Assembly (NCBI GenBank): GCA_963698165.1
Contig: CAVOPT010000006.1
Span: forward strand, 1-64,000
Length of the DNA stretch: 64,000 nt
Reading direction: 5' to 3'
Source: JAAYUJ01 sp963698165
GTDB taxonomy: Bacteria > Desulfobacterota > Syntrophobacteria > Syntrophobacterales > Syntrophobacteraceae
The position numbers were made by a program, and so were the translations under genes. This document shows positions 45,301 to 53,652 of the stretch, piece by piece; position 1 is the first letter of the stretch; every line of letters starts with the position of its first letter. The notes under the pieces are model-generated. The model saw only the letters and a list, made by a program, of their open reading frames with translations. It ran no database searches and was not told where the DNA came from.

Positions 45301-48300
45301 GACCCTGGCCACCAGCGGCACATTTTACCTGGAAGAGCTCAATTTTGATCTGGAGCCGGTCCGCCATGTGCCAACCGAGCTAATCCTGGAAAACCCGCCG
45401 GCCGGCGGGACCACCATCGCCGTGCTGCGGCTGGGGCTGAATGCCCCCCTGAGCCAGGCCTTCTTGAAACCCAACAGCTATTACCGGGTAACCCTCCTGG
45501 GCAACTCCGGCGGCATCTGCAGCGCCGCTTCGGGTGCGCGGATGACTGAAACTTTCTCGTGGATTTTCAGCACAGCTCAGGATTGTTCCATCACCGGTGC
45601 CCTGACACTGGACAGCCATTCGCCCACCAATGGACAATCCGACGTGCCCGTCAATCAGCCCATCGTTTTGAACTTCAACAATCGGCTCGACCAGGGCACC
45701 ATCAGGTTTGTCCCCGGTGATCTGGCAGCGAGCTCGTTCGGGGTGTATCACGGGGCCACGGAATCGGGCGGAGACCTCGTTGGCGAGGGCACGGCCGTCC
45801 CCGGCAGACTCTCCATTGCCGACCTGAACAATACTCTCATCTATACGCCCAGTGCCAACCTGCCCCCTGACTCCCTGATCACCGTTCGGCTGACCGGTGG
45901 ACTGGCTGACGTGTGCGGCAATCCACTGCAGACCCCAGGGAGCGGAGCCCAGTTGCTCAGTTTCCGTACGGCGGCCCCGGACATCACTCCACCCCCAAAT
46001 CCCCTGGTCAACCCGTTGGTCACCGCGACAAATTCGACCCACGTGCAGGTCAGCGGCCAGTCTGAACCGGCCAGCCTGGTGCAGGTGTTGGGCGGCGCGG
46101 CGACGGCCGGCACCACGGCTGCGTCATCGGGCCTGTTCAGCGTAATGGTGGAGTTGACGCCCAATGCCCGGAACAGCCTGCGCGTTCAAGCCGTGGATGC
46201 CTCGGGCAACGCATCGGGGGTGGTCACGTCGGATGTCACCGGCGGGCCTCTTGTGGTGACCCAGGACAGCATCGCCCCGCATGTCACCACAATCACGCCG
46301 GCTGACGGCTCCACGAATGTGCCGGTAGCCACCGCCATCACGGTGACCTTCAGCGAGCCCATGGACCCCGCGACGGTCATCGGAGCCAATGTGTCCCTCA
46401 TGCAGTCGGGAATTTCAGTGTCCGGCGCCCTGGTCGTCAATGGGGCTACCGTGACCTTCATCCCCGGCGTGCCGTTAGCCTTTGATGCCACGTACACGCT
46501 TTTCATCCGATCTTCCGGCATCCGCGACCTGGCCGGCAATGGGTTGGCCGCTGATTTTCAGGCAACCTTCGCCGTTGAAACGGAGAACTTCGCCCCGGTG
46601 GCCTATGCAGGACCCGACCAGGTGGTGGCCGTCGGTGGCACCGTGTTTTTGAGCGGAACTGGTTCAACCGATGCCAACAACGACCCGCTGAGCTACCGCT
46701 GGGCCATCACGTCGCGTCCCGCGCGGAGCACGGCCCCACTTTCAAACGCCACCACCGAAACGCCCTCATTTGTCGCTGATGTGGCGGGTTCCTATGTGGT
46801 TCAGCTGGTGGTGAACGATGGCAAGACCGACAGCGCCCCGGACGAGGTGGTGATCACCACCAGCAACACCACGCCCGTGGCCAATGCGGGTTCGGACCAG
46901 ACGGTTTCCCCCGGCGCCACCGTTCAGCTGAACGGCAGCGCCTCCAGTGACCTTGACGGGGACACCCTGACCTATCTGTGGACCCTGACACCCCCACCGG
47001 GCAGCTCAGCCGTGCTGACCGGTGTCGACACCGCAACGCCGTCGTTCACGGTGGACGTGCCCGGAACCTATACCGCCTCCCTAATGGTCAACGACGGCAC
47101 TGTAAGCAGCACGCCTGACATGGTCATCATCAGCACAGATAATTCCAGGCCCGTGGCCAATGCCGGCGCGGATCAGGTGGTGGCCGTCGGCGATACCGTG
47201 ACTCTCAACGGGGCTGCATCAAGCGATGCCGACAACGATCCCCTCACCTACCTTTGGACCCTCTCCGTACCCGCAGGCAGCAGCGCGACGCTATCCAATC
47301 CCACAGCCGTAACACCCACCTTCGTCCCCGATGTTGTGGGCGAGTACGTCGCTCACCTCATCGTGAACGACGGGCAATTGAACAGCCTGCAGAATAACGC
47401 AACCATCACCGTCGGGACCCCACCACCGCCGAGTTTGAATTATGGGGATTTGGTGCCCGGGGTAATTAGTGAGGCCGACGAAGTGGACTTGTACACGCTT
47501 TCCGGAACGGCTGGTGAGGTCATTTTGATCACGCTGGTGGACACCGGTGGTGAGTTAACCTTGGGCGGTGTAGCCGCAAATGCCTTATTGTACGCACCCA
47601 ACGGTGTCACGGTGGGAGCAAACTTCAATGCCAACAGTCAGCAAAGCTTCACCTTGCCCGAAACGGGTACTTATGTGATCCGCATAGTTGCCAACACACT
47701 CGTCCATACGGGAACCTACAGTGTCGGACTTGAACGCCTCAAACCCGCCGCCGCTGTGGACGCGGTTTTGGCGCCAGGATCGTTGGTGTCTGCATCAATC
47801 GGTGCTGCAGGTGAAACGGATCTGTACACATTTGACGGCACTGCCAACGATGACATTCTGGTCACTCTAGTGGACACCGGTGGTGAGTTAACCTTGGGCG
47901 GTGTAGCCGCCAATGCCTTATTGTACGCACCCAGCGGCGTCGAGGTGGGAGCAAACTTCAATGCCAATAGTCAGCAAAGCTTCACCCTGCCCGAAACGGG
48001 TACTTATGTGATCCGCATAGTTGCCAACACACTCGTCCATACGGGAACCTACAGTGTCGGACTTGAGCGACTTAAGCCCGCCGCCGCTGTGGACGGTATC
48101 CTAACGCCAGGATCGTTGGTGGCAGCATCAATCGGTGCTGCAGGTGAAACGGATCTGTACACATTTGACGGCACTGCCAACGATGAGATTCTCGTCACTC
48201 TGGTGGACACCGGTGGTGAGTTAACCTTGGGCGGTGTAGCCGCAAATGCCTTATTGTACGCACCCAGCGGCGTAGAGGTAGGAGCAAACTTCAATGCTAA

Positions 48301-49555
48301 CAGTCAGCAAAGCTTCACATTGCCCGAAACAGGCACTTATGTGATCCGCATAGTTGCCAACACACTCGTCCATACGGGAACCTACAGTGTCGGACTTGAG
48401 CGACTTAAGCCCGCCGCCGCTGTGGACGGTATCCTAACGCCAGGATCGTTGGTGGCAGCATCAATCGGTGCTGCAGGTGAAACGGATCTGTACACATTTG
48501 ACGGCACTGCCAACGATGAGATTCTCGTCACTCTGGTGGACACCGGTGGTGAGTTAACCTTGGGCGGTGTAGCCGCAAATGCCTTATTGTACGCACCCAG
48601 CGGCGTCGAGGTGGGAGCAAACTTCAATGCCAACAGTCAGCAAAGCTTCACCCTGCCCGAAACGGGTTCTTATGTGATCCGCATAGTTGCCAACACACTC
48701 GTCCATACGGGAACCTACAGTGTCGGACTTGAGCGACTTAAGCCCGCCGCCGCGGTGGACGGTATCCTAACGCCAGGATCGTTGGTGGCAGCATCAATCG
48801 ATTCTGCCGGTGAAACCGATCTGTACACATTTGACGGCTCTGCCAACGATGAGATTCTCGTCACTCTGGTGGACACCGGCGGTCAGTTAACCTTGGGCGG
48901 TGTAGCCGCAAATGCCTTATTGTACGCACCCAGCGGCGTAGAGGTAGGAGCAAACTTCAATGCTAACAGTCAGCAAAGCTTCACATTGCCCGAAACAGGC
49001 ACTTATGTGATCCGAATAGTTGCCAGCACACTTGTCCACACGGGAACCTACAGCGTCGGACTTGAACAGCTCAACCCCGCTGCCGCAGTGGACGGGGTTT
49101 TAGCGCCAGGAAATTTGGCATCCGGTTTGATTGAGTTCGCAGGGGAAGAAGATCTATATACGGTTTCCGGCACAGCCGGGGATGTGGTGCTGATCACTCT
49201 AGTGGACACCGGTGGTGAGTTAACCTTGGGCGGTGTAGCCGCAAATGCCTTATTGTACGCACCCAGCGGCGTCGAGGTGGGAGCAAACTTCAATGCCAAC
49301 AGTCAGCAAAGCTTCACCCTGCCCGAAACGGGTACTTATGTAATCCGCATAGTTGCCAACACACTCGTCCATACGGGAACCTACAGCGTCGGACTTGAAC
49401 GCCTCAAACCCGCCGCCGCTGTGGACGCTGTTTTGGAGCCAGGATCGTTGGTGTCTGCATCAATCGGTGCTGCAGGTGAAACGGATCTGTACACATTTGA
49501 CGGCACTGCCAACGATGACATTCTGGTCACGCTGGTGGACACCGGTGGTGGCTAA
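42320..49555 (+). CDS. Giant secreted dockerin, MopE, Ig-like, PKD and PPC repeat protein
   Basis: The first 2,411 residues of a very large exported protein. Signal peptide 1-24; dockerin 26-83 with two calcium loops (28-39 DVDNDLDIDITD and 59-70 DADGDGLITVND); MopE-like motif 92-129 (DNDLDGFTENQGDCNDSNPN). Two ASH-like Ig domains lie at 140-357. A less clear region follows, with a Gly/Pro/Ser linker near 626-655. Then Big_5 domains near 934, 1091 and 1317, three PKD domains (1424-1700) and PPC repeats from 1704. ATG at 42320 has AGGAGG upstream. No C-terminal anchor is present. The frame ends in PPC repeat 7 because of a 4-nt net deletion; homologous sequence continues to 50070. Confidence 0.85.
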   Translation: MKSIKRIVLVLFLVLVAANSLVYAATCDVDNDLDIDITDINAILAARNKPASGPGDPRDADGDGLITVNDSRRCVLRCTLPRCAIVDQNNVDNDLDGFTENQGDCNDSNPNIHPGAVDIPGNGIDEDCNGQDALPPIPRPLISVSPNPLDLGEAVVNNYTSAPFTIRNTGTAQLLIQNILSDNPVFTIVLPTPQTIEPGETAVVRVVFLPTQVGQFTGTVVITSNAYNENPVLLTVLGRGIEQPSEQFPDIESVSSLDFGCIEEMVTAQITLTVRNAGADTLVINSLSTGSALFEVFPTPGDLLPLSLAPGASRNVIVRFTPPANSAGLNFSTTLSIVSNDPREQVRTVVLSACALAFKPPVDPNPIVSARVYETITAVNCADVSGIVQFSAISSATDVFEVILTDSAGNTASSALFSAPEGAGEVTFGGIHACDLVDGVIQVSVVLYHEGTTMPPFIGTPAIKNTSVLQPPVLYPLPPVTSQHTIEVCGTSRQSTTVRIEGGAYTVSTKLEGGSTEFCIEVPLRANTQNILLASAIDDLSPPPKPLAYAQPVSIVQLDPSNVVLADLQVRPLSEAEIAALVENGVIALDNPDNYNVSMFTVVLTIGSLPVTISQPVAVRRDTGSVSYGVGSSSWSPGRTVPSPGGAGGALPRPSQPGSDFQIVVIRTDEGRTIPGVIIIDGRIKTLKEFFQATLVLFNSTETFVLREMQASIELPPGLTPVRSGLGTDVTAINTEGDIDQVLIGEIGPGGTGIGQFIFRGDAMGTHPVVVDFQGFITGGGLPGPVPVNGAVATTVEVQGPPQLKVVVRHPSNPSGPDVTADQIYDLIVEVTNLSGRPALYTSLELFVGGSARLVDQNNQPIADSNVVRTIGTIPPGRTARLAYRVQSLVEGEIIACQAIAAANITLSVDTGSSGAPCSINNMYPANFVPLPQDMPPTVIGINPQNAQPNVPVTTSIVAVFTPRSACLTADTWTDIRTAPIGGNPANGLEVTSATLATSGTFYLEELNFDLEPVRHVPTELILENPPAGGTTIAVLRLGLNAPLSQAFLKPNSYYRVTLLGNSGGICSAASGARMTETFSWIFSTAQDCSITGALTLDSHSPTNGQSDVPVNQPIVLNFNNRLDQGTIRFVPGDLAASSFGVYHGATESGGDLVGEGTAVPGRLSIADLNNTLIYTPSANLPPDSLITVRLTGGLADVCGNPLQTPGSGAQLLSFRTAAPDITPPPNPLVNPLVTATNSTHVQVSGQSEPASLVQVLGGAATAGTTAASSGLFSVMVELTPNARNSLRVQAVDASGNASGVVTSDVTGGPLVVTQDSIAPHVTTITPADGSTNVPVATAITVTFSEPMDPATVIGANVSLMQSGISVSGALVVNGATVTFIPGVPLAFDATYTLFIRSSGIRDLAGNGLAADFQATFAVETENFAPVAYAGPDQVVAVGGTVFLSGTGSTDANNDPLSYRWAITSRPARSTAPLSNATTETPSFVADVAGSYVVQLVVNDGKTDSAPDEVVITTSNTTPVANAGSDQTVSPGATVQLNGSASSDLDGDTLTYLWTLTPPPGSSAVLTGVDTATPSFTVDVPGTYTASLMVNDGTVSSTPDMVIISTDNSRPVANAGADQVVAVGDTVTLNGAASSDADNDPLTYLWTLSVPAGSSATLSNPTAVTPTFVPDVVGEYVAHLIVNDGQLNSLQNNATITVGTPPPPSLNYGDLVPGVISEADEVDLYTLSGTAGEVILITLVDTGGELTLGGVAANALLYAPNGVTVGANFNANSQQSFTLPETGTYVIRIVANTLVHTGTYSVGLERLKPAAAVDAVLAPGSLVSASIGAAGETDLYTFDGTANDDILVTLVDTGGELTLGGVAANALLYAPSGVEVGANFNANSQQSFTLPETGTYVIRIVANTLVHTGTYSVGLERLKPAAAVDGILTPGSLVAASIGAAGETDLYTFDGTANDEILVTLVDTGGELTLGGVAANALLYAPSGVEVGANFNANSQQSFTLPETGTYVIRIVANTLVHTGTYSVGLERLKPAAAVDGILTPGSLVAASIGAAGETDLYTFDGTANDEILVTLVDTGGELTLGGVAANALLYAPSGVEVGANFNANSQQSFTLPETGSYVIRIVANTLVHTGTYSVGLERLKPAAAVDGILTPGSLVAASIDSAGETDLYTFDGSANDEILVTLVDTGGQLTLGGVAANALLYAPSGVEVGANFNANSQQSFTLPETGTYVIRIVASTLVHTGTYSVGLEQLNPAAAVDGVLAPGNLASGLIEFAGEEDLYTVSGTAGDVVLITLVDTGGELTLGGVAANALLYAPSGVEVGANFNANSQQSFTLPETGTYVIRIVANTLVHTGTYSVGLERLKPAAAVDAVLEPGSLVSASIGAAGETDLYTFDGTANDDILVTLVDTGGG

Positions 49556-50070
49556 CCGGCGGCATAGCCGCAAATGCCTTATTGTACGCACCCAGCGGCG
49601 TAGAGGTAGGAGCAAACTTCAATGCTAACAGTCAGCAAAGCTTCACTTTGTCCGAAACAGGTACTTACGTGATCCGCATAGTTGCCAACACACTCGTCCA
49701 TACGGGAACCTACAGTGTCGGACTTGAGCGACTTAAGCCCGCCGCCGCGGTGGACGGTGTCCTAACGCCAGGATCGTTGGTGGCAGCATCAATCGATTCT
49801 GCCGGTGAAACCGATCTGTACACATTTGACGGCTCTGCCAACGATGAGATTCTCGTCACTCTGGTGGACACCGGTGGTCAGTTAACCTTCGGCGGTGTAG
49901 CCGCAAATGCCTTATTGTACGCACCCAGCGGCGCCACGGTGGGAGCCGGCTTCAATGCTGACAACCAACAAAGCTTCACCTTGCCCGAAACTGGTACTTA
50001 TGTGATCCGAATAGTTGCCAACACACTCGTCCACACGGGTGGCTACAACCTTGGACTGGAAGGTCCCTAG
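47434..50070 (+). repeat. Eight tandem 333-bp coding repeats (PPC domains)
   Basis: Eight copies of a 111-codon unit. Each carries the block VDTGGELTLGGVAANALLYA, then VGANFNANSQQSFTLPETGT and VIRIVANTLVHTGTYSVGLE. Copies 2-5 and 7 are nearly identical at the DNA level, with exact 333-bp spacing. Copies 1, 6 and 8 differ more at their fronts. The last unit has lost the frame of the first ones. Confidence 0.9.
49556..50070 (+). pseudogene. Frameshifted C-terminal part of the giant protein
   Basis: The second half of PPC repeat 7 and all of repeat 8 lie in the +1-shifted frame and end in TAG at 50070 after ...GGYNLGLEGP. Compared with the other units, AGT is reduced to GC and TTG is lost, a net loss of four bases (49550-49560). 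If restored, the protein would be about 2,580 residues. It is not separately translated in any obvious way: there is no ribosome binding site. It could be a true mutation or an assembly error in the repeats. Confidence 0.75.
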
Positions 50071-50374
50071 CATACCTTCTCACCCAAAGGTCTCCATCCT
50101 CCATACCTTCACCCTTAGGGAACGTGCCATCACCCCGGCTTTCGCCAGGGTGATGGCTGGAATCGGGACACCCCTCTTTTTGGCCCGCACTGAAAATGGC
50201 ACCGATTTAGAGCCCAAAACAATTTTAAGTGAAGATAGACCGCACGCTGTTGGGCTGGTCGTCAGGTGAAACGGGCAGAAGGCCCTATAATGCAGGCTCG
50301 TGGCATAGCCCTTGTGGGCGTCAGGGTGCAATCCGCGAATATATCTGGAAAACGAGGGCTTGTTGGACACCTTC
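50071..50374. other. Intergenic region after the giant gene
   Basis: Includes the palindrome at 50128-50155. No gene. Confidence 0.4.
50128..50155. repeat. Palindrome with REP-like sequence
   Basis: CATCACCC (50128-50135) pairs with GGGTGATG (50148-50155). It belongs to the same CACCCCGGCTTTCGCC-type intergenic repeat class as 52115-52178. It may slow transcription after the giant gene but lacks a T-tract. Confidence 0.5.
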
Positions 50375-51427
50375 TCAGATAAGATCAGCGGGCCGGCTTG
50401 CGCCGATGGTGATGGCCATGTCTCCTGAACGAATCTCCATGGCGGGCTCCGGGTTCAGCATGAAGGACCCCTCCCTGCGGACGCCGATGGCAAGGTGCCC
50501 CAGCCCTCGGCACCGTGCGGCCAAATCAGCAAACGTTTGAGTCCCCTGTAAATCCACCGGCGTCACGTAAAACTGCTGTCCCTTCAAGCTGCTCAGGAGC
50601 TCTTCCATGACACCCTGAACGCCGGGGTTGAGCAGTTCCTGGCTCACGAAGTGAGCATCGAAGCGCGATGTGCAGACGATACGATCGCACCCTGCCTTCC
50701 GCAGGAGCTCTTCCGTTGTGGGATCGAAGCATTCAACCACCGTGTTGATCGCCCGGTTGCGGGCCTCGATGGCGAGGGTGATTGTCACGTTGAGAGTGTC
50801 CGCGTAAGGGTCGCCGGCCTTCTTGTTCAGGACCACCGCATGGCGGGCCCGATCAATGCCGGCCCTCACCAGCGTGTCATCGCGGGTGGGATTGCCGCGC
50901 ACAAACCGCACTCCGAGTTTAACCAGTTCGGGAGGAAGCTCCGTCAGCTCCTCGTCGATGAGCACCACCTTTGTTTCCCGACCGAACGCCGGATCATTGT
51001 GAAGCTCGGCAAGCAGGCGTTCGATTTTCGCGACCCCGGGGAAATTGAAAACCACCAGGTGATCTGCCAACTGGAACGAGCTCATGCCTTTCAGCTCCTT
51101 GTTCTTGGCGGTTACCAGCATGGTTGCGACGATCGAGAGTGCGTAGCCCAGCAACCCGATTCCCAGGAACATCAGTGGAACGCCCACAAGCATCCGCCCT
51201 GCCGTCGTTTTTGGGAAGAAGTCCCCGTAGCCTACGGTGGTCATGGTCACCACCGAATACCACAGAGCATCGCTCCAGTTCAGATCGGGATTCTCGGAGA
51301 GCTCAAAGTAAAGAAACCCCGTTGTGCCATAAAGGAGAATCCCCACGAGCAGGAGCAGGATCCTCATGGTCACGGGAGGCGTGGTCAACATCCTGCGCAG
51401 GTAAGAGCCCACAAGAACAATGATCAT
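50375..51427 (-). CDS. Potassium channel with RCK (TrkA-N) domain
   Basis: A 350-residue Kch/MthK-type channel subunit: helix 1 (about 21-40), pore with selectivity filter TVGYGD (64-69 region: TTVGYGDFFP), helix 2 (about 80-104). A TrkA-N/RCK nucleotide-binding domain (about 115-250) and a C-terminal TrkA-C-like domain (275-350, VTPVDLQGTQTFADLAARC) follow. The selectivity filter is intact. The ATG at 51427 overlaps the stop of the nuclease gene (ATGA), so the two are coupled. The RCK glycine loop is VFNFPGVAKIER, differing from the usual GxGxxG, so the ligand may not be NAD. Confidence 0.85.
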   Translation of the reverse strand: MIIVLVGSYLRRMLTTPPVTMRILLLLVGILLYGTTGFLYFELSENPDLNWSDALWYSVVTMTTVGYGDFFPKTTAGRMLVGVPLMFLGIGLLGYALSIVATMLVTAKNKELKGMSSFQLADHLVVFNFPGVAKIERLLAELHNDPAFGRETKVVLIDEELTELPPELVKLGVRFVRGNPTRDDTLVRAGIDRARHAVVLNKKAGDPYADTLNVTITLAIEARNRAINTVVECFDPTTEELLRKAGCDRIVCTSRFDAHFVSQELLNPGVQGVMEELLSSLKGQQFYVTPVDLQGTQTFADLAARCRGLGHLAIGVRREGSFMLNPEPAMEIRSGDMAITIGASRPADLI

Positions 51428-51999
51428 GGCGTTTGCCTCTGCCACTCGCGCATGATGGCTTCGGCGCGGTCCCGCACCTCCCGGTCCGCCCAGAGTCCTC
51501 TCTGCTCGGATCGGGCCTGTTCCTGAGCGTTTAAGTAAAGAGGCATGGCAGCGAAAGGGTACATTGTGTAGACGAGGGCGAGCCCATCCCGCACAAGGCG
51601 CAAACCGACGTCCTGATCCCCCGAAAAAAGGGTGGCCAGTGTACGACCGCGCCTGTCCTTCGCCGGGTTGTTGAGAAGTACCCGCAAAGGCTTCTCTCCG
51701 GCCCGCCCCAAGGCTTCTTCCGCCGCTCTCCCATACGCGGCCGTCACATCGTGCTGGATTTTCGACTCGAACGCCTTGATGCCGAGGATGCGGACAATGA
51801 CGCTCTCCGCCTCGTCCTTTTCCACCAGCACCGTGTCGCCGTCGATCACCTTTGCAAGCTGAACGATATCCCCACTCGCCACCGACCCTGCCGCCCTGTG
51901 GGTCGTGCGGACCTGGCTAAGCACACCTAACCCGTAGAATGTCGAGGCGCCAAACAACACGGCGATGATCGACCAGAAGGCCGCAGCTGTACGGTCCAT
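51424..51999 (-). CDS. Staphylococcal-nuclease-like (thermonuclease) protein
   Basis: A 191-residue SNase-fold protein: an N-terminal hydrophobic helix (AFWSIIAVLFGASTFYGLGVL) as anchor or signal, then KVIDGDTVLVEK, RILGIKAFE, the Arg-rich turn PAKDRRGRTLATLF, and EQARSEQRGLW. These carry the usual catalytic Asp and Arg positions. It probably hydrolyses DNA or RNA in the periplasm. It shares a 4-base overlap with the channel gene, an unusual pairing. The start ATG at 51999 has only a weak ribosome site. Confidence 0.8.
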   Translation of the reverse strand: MDRTAAAFWSIIAVLFGASTFYGLGVLSQVRTTHRAAGSVASGDIVQLAKVIDGDTVLVEKDEAESVIVRILGIKAFESKIQHDVTAAYGRAAEEALGRAGEKPLRVLLNNPAKDRRGRTLATLFSGDQDVGLRLVRDGLALVYTMYPFAAMPLYLNAQEQARSEQRGLWADREVRDRAEAIMREWQRQTP

Positions 52000-52114
52000 A
52001 GGGATTTATCCGAATCAAGGTTCGCCAGATCCTGTGGCCTGGCGTTGAGTGACTTGCGCCGAACCCAGCCAATCCCGGTACCGCTCCACATGGACAAGTG
52101 TCCATGCTCCGCTC

Positions 52115-52178
52115 CGTCATGCCGGCGAAAGCCCGCATCCAGAAAAGCTGCCTGACCCCGGCCTTCGCTGGGGCGACG
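52115..52178. repeat. Intergenic CCGGCTTTCGCC-type repeat
   Basis: CGTCATGCCGGCGAAAGCC...CCGGCCTTCGCTGGGGCGACG forms an imperfect inverted pair of the kind scattered through many Proteobacteria-like genomes. Confidence 0.55.
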
Positions 52179-52264
52179 ACATTCAGTTGAAACTCGAACA
52201 CGCTTTTCATGAAGCCGGAGCAAGGCACGCTGAGAGGCGCGCCCTGAGGGGAGACACGGTCGCC

Positions 52265-52576
52265 TCATTTCTTGAGCTTCTGAATGATCTCCTCGACTTC
52301 TTCAGCCCCTTCCCTGTAATAGGCACAGAGAGCCTCTTCGGGATCGAGCTCCTTCAGCAGTCTCAGAAACTCGCCCGCATGCACGATTTCTTCCTCGGCG
52401 ATATCTTTTAGGACAGCCTTGGCCAGTTCATTGTCCGTGGATTCGGCGGCCTGCATGTAAAGCTGGACGGCTTCGTACTCGGCTGCAACCATGAAGCGGA
52501 TGGCCCTGACCAGCTCGGCATGGGTGAGTTTGCGGTCAAGGGCCACTCCGGAAAAGGGATTCCCAAATTCAGGCAT
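52265..52576 (-). CDS. Encapsulated-ferritin-like (EncFtn-type) protein
   Basis: A 103-residue two-helix ferritin-like protein resembling encapsulated ferritins and the cargo domain of thermophile encapsulins. The key residues line up with the EncFtn ferroxidase centre: Glu33 (MVAAEYEAVQLY), Glu63 and His66 (IAEEEIVHAGEF). Such proteins form open rings that oxidise ferrous iron inside encapsulin shells. No encapsulin gene is beside it, and no cargo-loading peptide is obvious at the C-terminus (EEVEEIIQKLKK). AAAGGAGA precedes the ATG at 52576. Confidence 0.8.
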   Translation of the reverse strand: MPEFGNPFSGVALDRKLTHAELVRAIRFMVAAEYEAVQLYMQAAESTDNELAKAVLKDIAEEEIVHAGEFLRLLKELDPEEALCAYYREGAEEVEEIIQKLKK

Positions 52577-52652
52577 CTTGGGTCTCCTTTCTTCTTGTTG
52601 GTCTCAAACGCGGTGAGTTCCGAGAAATTGTCATGGTTTTCATACAAAGGCA

Positions 52653-53630
52653 CTACAGGGCGCTCTTTCTGGTCCACTGGACCGTGGCGCTCAACCCCTC
52701 GCGGAGGGAAACTCTCGGGGCCCAACGGCTCACGTTTGTCAGGGCCTCGACAGAGGCCACCGAATGACGAATATCGCCGGGCCGCTCGGGAAGGAGAACC
52801 CAGCCCACGGGCCTTGCCGTCACCTCGAAGATGGCGTCTGCCAGTTCGAGAACGGTGATACCCCTCCCCGTGCCCGCATTGTAGATTCCCGGGGGGACCA
52901 TCCCGCCTGTGGAAAGAAGGCCGGCACCCTGCAGGTATGCGGCGACGATGTCCTCCACGTAGATGAAGTCCCGCGTTTGAAGTCCGTCTCCGAAAATGGT
53001 GAGCTGCCGTCCTGATAGGGCCAGATCCACGAACTTCGAGATGACCCCGCTGTATGGGCTCCTGGGGTCCTGCCGAGGCCCGAAAATATTAAAACACCTC
53101 AGGGCCACGCCGATGGGGCTCGCGCCCACGGCCTCGGAAGCCAGATATTTGGACCGCCCGTAAGGACTCGGGTGGAGGGTGCCCTTGCCGGCATACTCTT
53201 CACGAAGGGGCAGCCTCTGGTCATCTCCATACTCGGCCGCCGACCCTGCAAACAGGAAAGCCTTATACCCAAGGCTCCCCGCCTCCTCCAGAAGTTGGAC
53301 CGTCGCCCCGTGATTGATCTCCATGGTCTCCTCGGAATGGTCCATGGAATAGGGGACACTCACGATGGCAGCTAGGTGGAAGCAATACTGCAGATCGGGA
53401 TGCCTTCTCCGCAGATCGGAGAGAAGTCCCCGCTCCGTCACCGAACGCTCGTAAAAGTGAAAGCCCGGCTTGTGACGGAGATGGATGAGGTTCCTCTCGA
53501 AGCCGGAAAAAAAGTTGTCAACGCCGACGACCGTGTGATGCAGGGCAAGGAGCCGCTCGGCCAGATGACTTCCCACAAACCCGGCAACGCCTGTAACCAC
53601 GCAACCCGCGGGACTCTCTCCAGACACCAT
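52653..53630 (-). CDS. NAD-dependent sugar-nucleotide epimerase/dehydratase
   Basis: A 325-residue extended SDR similar to UDP-glucose/UDP-GlcNAc 4-epimerases. The NAD motif is GVAGFVGSHL, the catalytic segment is AGSAAEYGDD...SPYGRSKYLASE with YxxxK, and the C-terminal pocket reads LPERPGDIRHSVASVEAL. ATG at 53630 has GAGGAGG 4 bases upstream. It starts 22 bp after the phosphomannomutase gene, so both likely belong to one operon for activated sugars for surface glycan. Confidence 0.85.
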   Translation of the reverse strand: MVSGESPAGCVVTGVAGFVGSHLAERLLALHHTVVGVDNFFSGFERNLIHLRHKPGFHFYERSVTERGLLSDLRRRHPDLQYCFHLAAIVSVPYSMDHSEETMEINHGATVQLLEEAGSLGYKAFLFAGSAAEYGDDQRLPLREEYAGKGTLHPSPYGRSKYLASEAVGASPIGVALRCFNIFGPRQDPRSPYSGVISKFVDLALSGRQLTIFGDGLQTRDFIYVEDIVAAYLQGAGLLSTGGMVPPGIYNAGTGRGITVLELADAIFEVTARPVGWVLLPERPGDIRHSVASVEALTNVSRWAPRVSLREGLSATVQWTRKSAL

Positions 53631-53652
53631 CCTTCCTCCTCGGTGCAATGCA

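Noticed and set aside
47434..50070. CRISPR array
   Set aside because: The repeat period is 333 bp, there are no spacers, and the units encode PPC domains in frame.
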